NCBI GenBank assembly: GCA_002943765.1
Contig: PQWQ01000007.1
Location: 1,304,501-1,368,500 of the forward strand
Reading direction: 5' to 3'
Origin: Psoroptes ovis
Taxonomy: Eukaryota > Arthropoda > Arachnida > Sarcoptiformes > Psoroptidae
DNA: 64,000 bases
Shown here: positions 55,986 through 64,000 of the stretch, piece by piece
Position numbering within the stretch: position 1 is the stretch's first letter
Layout: each line of letters opens with the position of its first letter
Notes under the pieces: model-generated
Databases searched by the model: none
What the model was told of the DNA's origin: nothing
The model's input: only the letters and a program-made list of their open reading frames with translations
Position numbers and translations under genes: made by a program

Positions 55986-58900
55986 GTTTAAATTATTATT
56001 ATTATTTAGTTCAATTGTTGATAATTGTTGTTTACGTTGCATTTTTTCATTTCGATATTTTTTTTGATTATTATTCGTTGTTAATTTTAATTTAACACAT
56101 AATTTATTATTATTTAATTCATTCAATATAATTTCAATCGATGATCTAAATGATGGCTGATGTTGATGTTGCTGTTGTTGGTAATGGTGATTATGATTTT
56201 GATTAAAATTATTACTGTCGTCATTTGACATTGTTGAAAATTGTTGTTGCTGCTGCTGCTGCTGTTGTTGTAAGGATTCATTTCGATGAACTAAATAATT
56301 ACTGTTATTATTATTATTATTATTTTCAGTGTTATATTTAGAAATTAAATAATTTCTACATTGTTCAATGTCGACTATTTTTACATTCAAATGATTTAAT
56401 ATGTCTTGTTCATAATTTAAATTAACAATGACACATTTATTATTATTATTATTATCCAGTAAATTATAATTATTATTATTATTCTTATTATCATTATTTT
56501 TAACACTGAATGGCGATGGTGATAATAATGATGAACTAGTTTTCATGGCTAATGTTTGTTTCATTTTTAATGAATGTGTCAATTTTGACATAATTGTTGT
56601 TGTTGTTGATGGTAGACAAATTGGTCGTATAAGATGTAGCCGATCTATTTGTAATTGTTGTCGTAATTTTAATAATGTAATATATTGCTGTTTATTTCGA
56701 TAATTATCATAGCCATTATCATTGTTACCACTATGATCATTATAATAAGTATTATCATTCATTTTGTTATCAATTTTTTCATATTTAATTGAATCTATTG
56801 GAATTTCAATTGAATCCAAATTATCTTTGGTAAAACGTACGGAACCCAACACAATCGTTATGTTTTGATTCAAAATTTTAATCGATTCATCTATTTGTTG
56901 TTGTTTTTGTTGCTGTGAAAAATTATCAAAACAATTTGTTTGTGTTAATATTGTATCCATCGATATTAATGTACCATCACAATAATAATTTCCATTAATA
57001 TTAATTTTAACATACCAAGGCCAATAGCCTGGATATGATTTATGCATACCATTATCATTATCATCATTATTTATGGTCATTATTGTATCATTATTTTGTT
57101 GATTTTGTTCATTAAAATTTAATATATTCATTGATAAATGATTAATACCACATTTTATGTCCATACATTTCATATAATAAACATGTTTATTTTTACATTG
57201 TATTTGATATCTTTGTTGAAAAAAAAATTGCGTTTGAATATGGACGAAAAATAAATGAAAAATAAACAAAACAAAATGAAATAAAATGCATTCATTAACA
57301 AAAAAAAATGTGAATAAATCATTCAAATGAATAAAAAAAAATTTCATAATTCATTTTTGAAATAACAAAAATTAGAAAAAAAAATTACAAATTCACAACT
57401 TACGGCGATGGTAATATTGTTCCTGGTACAAACTGTGTAAAACCAATGCGTTTATCATTGAAATAATGATCATTGTTTAAATTTCTACTCTCGATCTGTA
57501 TCAATTTGCTGTCAAATAAATTTGATAGTAGAAAAACATGATTTTATTCATATAAATTATGAAAATTTTGTCAATTTAAAAATTTATTTATGATAAAAAC
57601 TCACTTGAAATAATTATCTTCGCATATATTTTGTCCTAAAATTGGTGTTTGATTATTATTGATTATCATTAAATTATCATTATCCATTTTATTATTATCA
57701 TGATCCGTATTATTATCGTTTCCATAATCTTTGAATTTTGATTGAAAATTTTCACTACAAACAAATGATTGTTTACCTTTGATATTAGCTATTAAATATC
57801 CTTCATTTTTGATTGACATATTTGTCATTCTTATTAATTGATTATTTCCATTGCCAAAATTATCGCTGTGATGATTATTATCATTGTTTTTCATTTGTAA
57901 ACAATATAATTCATCGATACCATTATGACAATCCCGTACATTATCACATGTTTGATTCCAATCGATACATTGTCTATTGCCACAATGAAATTTTTTCATT
58001 TTACCGTTAATTGTACAATATGAACAATTGAATTCATCACTTTGATCATTGCAATCAAAGATGCCATCACATATTTTATATTGTTGTGATTGTACAATTA
58101 ATTGTGTTGAACAATTTGGTTTTTTATGACATTTTTCTATTGAATTTTCTTCGCTCAATTTATTTGTGAATATTTCAATATTATCATCATTGTCATTGTT
58201 ATTTGGAAATCTTGAACATGAAATTTTTCGCAACAATTTTTCAGATAACCATCTGTTACATGAATGAATGAATTCTTCACAAAAATTTCTACACGGTAGT
58301 ATAAACATATTAGGATTATTTTCATTACATTTTGGTTGTAGCAAATAGCAAAGAAATTGTTTTGAAAATGGAAAACATTCTGAATCGATCAATTCTTTGA
58401 ATTCAATAAATTCATCTTCGATTGATGTCAAATTCCAATGATTAAAATAATTTGGATATGTTGTACGATTATAAGGTAAATATTTTTGACAATATTGTAA
58501 ATCAATTTGTTTACATTCATATGATGGTTGCCGTATGGTGTCCATTGATGATAAACCTTCTAACATTCCAGGATAAATTGATTTTTGTTGCCATGGATTA
58601 CTAGTCATCATTAATGAATATTTTTCAACTAAATTATGATCGATATTATTTTTATTCATATTTGTATTGAAAAAAATCCATTTTCTTTCTTGTACATCGA
58701 TAGAATTATAATCGATTGATAAATTGTTGAAAATTTTTAATCGATTATTTATTATTTCATCAGCTAATATTAAATATATGTCTGATGCATCGATTGATGT
58801 CTTAATTTGTATATGATCTTTGTCATTATCATTGTGATCATTCGTCACTGTTGATGATATATAAATATTCAAATGTATAATAATAGCATTCAATGTATTA

Positions 58901-59840
58901 CGTTTCTTTTCAAATGCTAATATTTCTGTTTTTAAATATGATCTATTGATAATACTTTGTTTAAATAATTTATCAAATTTTTTACGTAATTCTAATGAAA
59001 ATTGTTGAAATTCATCGGATTCAATATTATCTAAATTAGTCATAAATAAATAATCTTGATTACGTATGATGAATTTTACTTTGAATATACGTTCTACGAA
59101 TTATAAATTCAAATAGAGTAATTAATTAATTAATTAATTGAAAATGCTCATCAATCATTTGCATCATTAAAACAATTTTTATTATTTCAATTTTTACCTT
59201 TCAAGTGTTTACCATCGAAAAAATTTACTGGTGAACAAAATGAAAAAAAAAAATTTTGATCATCATATTAATTGAATCATGAATTAGATTGATTAATAAT
59301 CACATTTTTTGAAAACTTACAATTATAATAAATACCAGACATAAAAGCTGTGATAAAAAATATTAATGCGATAAAAATACACATACAATTTAATGGTGAA
59401 CAAAATTCATTTTTACTTTTCGTATTTTGTATTGATTGTGGTTGAATTGGAGCAAATGATAATAGTGTTTGTTGACCATTAATCAATTGTAGTGAATTCA
59501 AATCATTAAGCGAATGATGAACCTGTGATAATGACTGTGGCTGTTGCTGCTGTTGTTGCTGTTGAAAACTAAATAAACCATCATTGATTGAAGGATTATT
59601 TATGTCGAGCGACGATTGTTGCTGTTGTTGAACACTATAAATTAATGATTGTAATGCAGATTCATTCGTATCAATTGATTGATTCGTATGAAATTGATTG
59701 TAATGAATATGAGGCGGTGGTATCTGTGGCTGTAGGTACTGCGGCTGCTGCTGATGTGTAGGCGTTACCATATAAACGCCTTGTTTTTTATTGCGTTTAT
59801 GGCTTGTATCGTTGCGTTTTGATCGTTCAATCGTGGACAT
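55761..59840 (-). CDS. Corin: Corin-like type II membrane protein with degenerate protease domain
   Basis: Five exons inferred, all in phase: 59840-59321, 59227-59198 (30 nt), 59093-57605, 57508-57404, 57210-55761 (1197 aa). Order: Gln-rich cytoplasmic N-terminus; one transmembrane helix (CMCIFIALIFFITAFMSGIY, about 150-170); SEA-like domain from about 185; Frizzled-type Cys-rich domain (about 377-476); two LDLa repeats (about 505-540, 543-581, the second with CDNVRDCHNGIDELYC); an SRCR-like stretch over exons 3-5; and a trypsin-fold domain from PGYWPW (about 775). This order is that of corin, which in vertebrates activates natriuretic peptide. Here catalytic His, Asp and Ser positions are Asn (TQTNCF), Thr (YITLLKL) and non-Ser (QIGGRHLYC), and no R-IVGG-type activation site is seen, so it is probably a non-proteolytic receptor or scaffold. 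Poly-Gln, poly-Asn and 14-His insertions lie inside the protease fold. AATAAA overlaps the stop codon. Confidence 0.85.
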
Positions 59841-60048
59841 TTTTTTTTCAAATCATAAACAATTGATACATTTTCTTGGTGGTAAAAAATAAAAAATAAA
59901 AATACAATTTCACGATACAACAAATTATGTGGCAAAGCGAATAAAATACAAACAAACAAACTAAACAAAAAAATTTGAAATAAATTTCAAATAGAATCAA
60001 ATCAAATCAAATCAGTTTGGCGATACACTTGAATAAGATTTAATGATG

Positions 60049-60085
<37 letters not shown>

Positions 60086-61194
60086 TCTTTACATTTATTC
60101 ATTCATACATATTTACATATTCACATTGATCGACATATATTTATTTTTTTTTTCTTCTTTTCTCCAAAAATGATTTTATTTTTTCTTTCAACCATTTAAT
60201 TCATTCATTTTTCATATGGAAACACACAAACAAATAAGAATGGAGACACAACAAATTATTATTATGTGTGTACCATTATTATTCAAATGATTTCAACCGA
60301 TTCGAAAGGGAAAAAAAATATTGAAAAGAAACTGAAATATAATAAAGCAAAGAAAAAATAACAGATTCAAGTGCATTCAGATTTTAATGCATGAAAAAAA
60401 AAATGTAAATTGAAAAATCAAGCGTTTGTTGTATAACAGTGTGAATAAGAAATTTAGATCAATGGAAAATGAATGAATGAAACAAGAAAGGAAACAATTT
60501 TAATGAAAAAGAGAGAGAGAGAAAAGAAAGAAATAAGAATTGAATCAAATTTGATTCAAATATTTTCACAAAATATTTTGTATACGATTAAATGTGAAAT
60601 AATGATAATAATAATCAAAATAGTAGTATAATCACAGGATAATTCATGCAAGCGTAACAAGAAATGGGTAAAAAGAAAAAGAAAATATTTGAAAATAGAT
60701 AAATCTGGCTTAATAATTCTGGCATTTTTTTCGATTCAATTTTATTGATCAAATGTTTTTTATTATTTATTAATAAATTGACATCACTGTGCATGATAAT
60801 ATAAGATAATGACTATGTATTTACAAATGTCAATCGACCAATCGATTCATTGGATTCATCCATCATCTATCATCCATCATTTTACTATCTTCAACGAAGG
60901 TACAAGCGAATCGGTAGGTTTGAAATCAAAAAATTCGATCAATCAATTTGTAATTGATTAATTTCGATTATATCATTTGGTAATTTATGACAATCGATTA
61001 TCATTTTATAATTGTTATTATTTACGAAACAATTAATTATCAAATAATTATAACAATAAATCACTTGAAATTATTTCGAATAAAAAAAACAATTTGACAA
61101 AATCTGATATTGCAACAACATGCGAATATAAAAAGTTTTGATTTTTGTCTTTTTTCCCATCGGTATTCATATTATAAAATTTATAATACAAATA

Positions 61195-61277
61195 TTAGGT
61201 TGTCCCATAAGTTCTTGCCGTTTTTTGAATGAGAAGAAAAAATTTAAAAAACGGCAAGAACTTATGGGACAACCTAA
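61195..61277. mobile_element. Short mariner-like MITE, copy 6 (best preserved)
   Basis: 83 bp between TA dinucleotides (61193-61194, 61278-61279). The two terminal arms are perfect inverted repeats of 32 bp (TTAGGTTGTCCCATAAGTTC and onward) around a 19-nt purine-rich spacer, so transcription would give a near-perfect hairpin. Used here as the reference copy. Confidence 0.92.
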
Positions 61278-61754
61278 TAATACTTTGTAGTTCAGATTTT
61301 CTTTAATTTATTCAATTTTTTTTTTCCCATTCATTGACATTGAAATTTCGATGAATGAATTTCATTTGCCAAAATAATCAATTAATAAATTAATTTTTAT
61401 AAATATTCACAATTTTTTTATATGTTCAATTTATAATATAACAAACGAACAACAAAAAAAAACATTAATATAATTGCAATAAATAATATCCTTTTCAAAT
61501 GTATAAACAAATAGATCAATTTACATCAATAATATATATTTTATCATTATTATTTTAAAGAAGTAAACATTTAGATGAAGATGAAAAACGAAAAAATTAT
61601 TTAATCAAATCAATTAATTAATTGATTATCAGTCATCGATCATTTTCACACAACATGGTTGTATGGTGATGGAATCAATATATTTGTACGATAATCTCTA
61701 TAAATGATAATAGGTGAATTTAAATCTTGAAAAATATTTGAATAATTTTTGACA

Positions 61755-61760
61755 TTTATT
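61755..61760 (-). terminator. Candidate polyadenylation signal, beta-subunit gene
   Basis: AATAAA on the minus strand, 31 nt after the stop codon at 61791. Such hexamers are frequent in DNA this AT-rich, so position is the main support. Confidence 0.35.
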
Positions 61761-61790
61761 TTGTAATTGTAATTTATATAAAATATATCA

Positions 61791-64000
61791 CTAATTTAAT
61801 CGATGATGATGATGATGTACATGTCTTTGTGTATCACCATAAATATTGCCACTTCCACTTCGGCCAACATTTCGACTAGTATAATTAGAATCATCAAAAC
61901 TATATGATAAATTTTGATTATAATGTAAATATGGATTATAATATTGTTGAAAATTTGTTTTATCTTCGGTATAACTTTGTGATAATTGTGATTGTTGATG
62001 CTGATGCTGATGTTGTTGTTGTTGTTGTGATCTTTGATGATAATTTGAATTTAATTTATCATTATCATCATCATCATCATCGATGACACCGCTTGCTAAC
62101 CATTCACTTCGATCACGATATTCTTTTTCCAATCTACTATCCATTATCATTGAATTTGGTTCAATATCATCAATTGGATATACATCGGATGAATAATTAT
62201 ATGATTGTTGACGATGTTGAGAATGTTGATGATTTAATGGTGGTGGATATGATAAACTAGCCATTTCATCGGCATAATATGGATTCGTTGTTGTTGTAGG
62301 ATTATTATTATCATATGAATTCATATATGGTAATCGATTCATATTATAAGATCTCGATTGATGCTGCTGCTGCTGATGTTGATGTGAATGTATTGGATGA
62401 TGATGTGGATCATGATAATCTCTTGATGTGCGTGAATGTGTCATCATATGAGCTGTTGATGTGTTTGGATCACCAGAGTTATATGTATCATATGGACCAC
62501 CACCGTAGGGTCGTTGCTGTTGTAGTCGTGTTTGTCTGTATGCATTTGGATCATCATTATAATCATATAATTCTTGATGCTGTTGATGTGGCTGATCATA
62601 ATTATCATAAATCATATGTGCGTGATCGCCATAATGTTGTTGTTGTGTATGCACATGATGCGAATGTTGTTGTTGCTGTAAATGTGTCGGCAATTGCTCA
62701 GAATTTGATATTAAATTATTATTTTGATTTGCATCATTCGGTGCATATTGTTGTTGATGTTGCATCGGTGGTGATGACATCGAGGCGATTGGCTTATTTT
62801 GATTGTTTAAATCAATATTATCACTTAAATTTTGTTTGTTTGAAGTAGAATTTTTCATATTCGAAGATTTAATAGGGCGTGAGTGTTTACTACTTGCTTG
62901 ATTTGATTGTGAATCAAGTTTTGTCGAAGCTGATGATGCTACAATTGGTGGATGTGTTGCACGCCAATATGATTCTAAATATTCAGCTAATCTTTCACAA
63001 ACATCATCCAATTGGTTATCATCTAAAACTAAATCGAACATTTCCTATTGCAATGTAAATTCATAGAAATTCAGTTCATAATTATGACTTAATCAATTTA
63101 ATCATTCTATACCGTTGGACATTGAGCTAATTTTTCGGCAGCAACAATCTGTACATTGAGACTCCGTGTTTGAGATTTACCACGTGATTTGATTAAACGT
63201 TGTAAAACCTTTAAAAAATGAATGATAATTTTCAATAATTAATCAATTTAATAAATTCTAACAACCTTTGTTGATGAAATCTTAACATAAACATTAATCG
63301 GTGCTAATGAAGTTTTTGACAATTGTGAAGGATGATTAATTGTATCACAATCAAGTACAACTAATTGCATTGTACGTGCTAATTCGAATATCCTTTCGAT
63401 TTCGGCTTGTACTTCAGCTATTGATGATATAATTTTTATAAAATAATCCATAAAAGTTTAATCAATTATTCAATCAATCAAAATAATACGTACAAATAGT
63501 CGATGCTCTAGAAGTGATACGACTATGATCAAGTAATGCTTTTTTATTTGAATTGACTAACGGACGTTTGGCAAGTGATATATCGGCACTAACACGTGTT
63601 ATTATAATACGTGATTCGAAACGATGTTTGATGAAATCGAATAATGCTTTTTGCATCATATCAGTTACTTCATAACCTTTCAATGATGGACCAATTAATA
63701 CCACTGGTCTCATCGAAGGTACAACATCATATGGTGGTATATTTTCAGCCTTAATTATTTATTCAAATAGAATTTCAAATCAAAATTTAAAATTTATAAT
63801 CGAAGAATTAAATTCACCTTTTTGAAAAATGTTTTACGCCTTTCTCTTGCTGTCGGTGTCGAAACGGCCGATTTATTACCTCTTGAATCATCATCTATTG
63901 ATAGAAAATAATTTATTGATGAAAATTGATTAATTTTAATTATCAAAATAATAGATTACCTGGTGTTGATCCACCCGATGATCTTGAATGTTCGTCCATT
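61791..64000 (-). CDS. Ca-beta: Voltage-gated calcium channel beta subunit (5' part beyond window)
   Basis: Cytoplasmic auxiliary subunit that binds the alpha-1 interaction domain, promotes channel surface expression and tunes gating. Exons inferred: beyond 64000-63960, 63894-63818, 63749-63494, 63417-63266, 63208-63113, 63044-61791, consistent in phase. The exon series reads through the linker before the guanylate-kinase-like domain (PPYDVVPSMRP), then RPVVLIGPSLKGYEVTDMMQ, ITRVSADISLAKRP, EVQAEIERIFELARTMQLVV, INHPSQLSKTSLAPI, VLQRLIKSRGKSQ and NQLDDVCERLAEYLESYWRA, almost unchanged from other animal beta subunits. The SH3 part lies upstream, off the window. The tail after THPP is about 385 aa, His/Gln/Tyr/Asp-rich and not conserved. 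The donor at 63112 (GTATAG) departs from the usual extended consensus. Confidence 0.96.

Larger units (their letters stand above)
59841..61790. other. Intergenic region between corin-like and calcium-channel beta genes
   Basis: Should hold the corin-like promoter/5' UTR and the beta-subunit 3' UTR. AAT microsatellite near 60050-60080, GAGA run near 60510-60525, MITE at 61195, otherwise A/T-rich sequence with no gene. Confidence 0.6.

Noticed and set aside
62315..62848. 177-codon plus-strand ORF rich in Asp/Val/His
   Set aside because: It is exactly antisense to the low-complexity His/Gln tail of the calcium channel beta subunit; the open frame is a by-product of that repeat composition.
1..64000. 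tRNA, rRNA and CRISPR arrays
   Set aside because: No tRNA-like A/B boxes or cloverleaf, no rRNA-like sequence and no regularly spaced direct repeats were noticed on either strand; a covariance-model search would be needed to exclude tRNAs fully.

Overview
This is a nuclear window from a small, very AT-rich eukaryotic genome. It has spliced genes with short introns (GT..AG), long homopolymer and trinucleotide runs, and Asn/Gln/His-rich protein insertions. The gene set (topoisomerase II, a GPR158-type receptor, a corin-type protein with Frizzled and LDLa domains, a voltage-gated calcium channel beta subunit) is animal. Compactness, base composition and the transposon classes suggest an arthropod, possibly an astigmatid mite; that identification is inference. 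Splice junctions were assigned by eye from donor/acceptor motifs, phase and family homology.

Layout. 1-5159 (-): DNA topoisomerase II, four exons, the last codons beyond the left edge. 5160-7534: divergent intergenic region with a small less AT-rich patch. 7535-8805 (+): a two-exon gene resembling a divergent, shortened aldose 1-epimerase. 11027-38316 (-): one large gene for a GPR158/GPR179-like orphan class C receptor, nine exons, 1178 aa. Its two big introns hold most of the mobile DNA: a full-length BEL/Pao element (14293-20013, +), a full-length errantivirus-type Ty3/gypsy element with env (21627-28683, -), a full-length two-ORF LINE with RNase H (30428-34911, +) and two short mariner-like MITEs. 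38317-55760: gene-poor DNA with a second LINE (about 42985-47680, +), two more MITEs and a possible hAT-like MITE. 55761-59840 (-): a corin-like type II membrane protein whose serine-protease domain has lost all three catalytic residues. 61791 to beyond 64000 (-): calcium channel beta subunit, 3' part (guanylate-kinase-like domain and long C-terminus).

No operon-like relations are seen. Top2 and the epimerase-like gene are divergent and probably share an upstream region; the epimerase-like gene and the receptor gene converge. The receptor, corin-like and beta-subunit genes lie in the same orientation. The mobile elements look young: the errantivirus LTRs are identical and flanked by a 4-bp duplication, the BEL LTRs differ at three sites and its 1620-codon ORF is open, and the first LINE has a perfect 11-bp target-site duplication.

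The best leads are the catalytically dead corin-like protein with a 30-nt microexon whose skipping would create a stop, a six-copy family of about 81-bp palindromic mariner-like MITEs, the errantivirus whose integrase tail and env share one frame, and the matched stop/start overlaps in the two LINEs. I found no convincing new multi-gene system.
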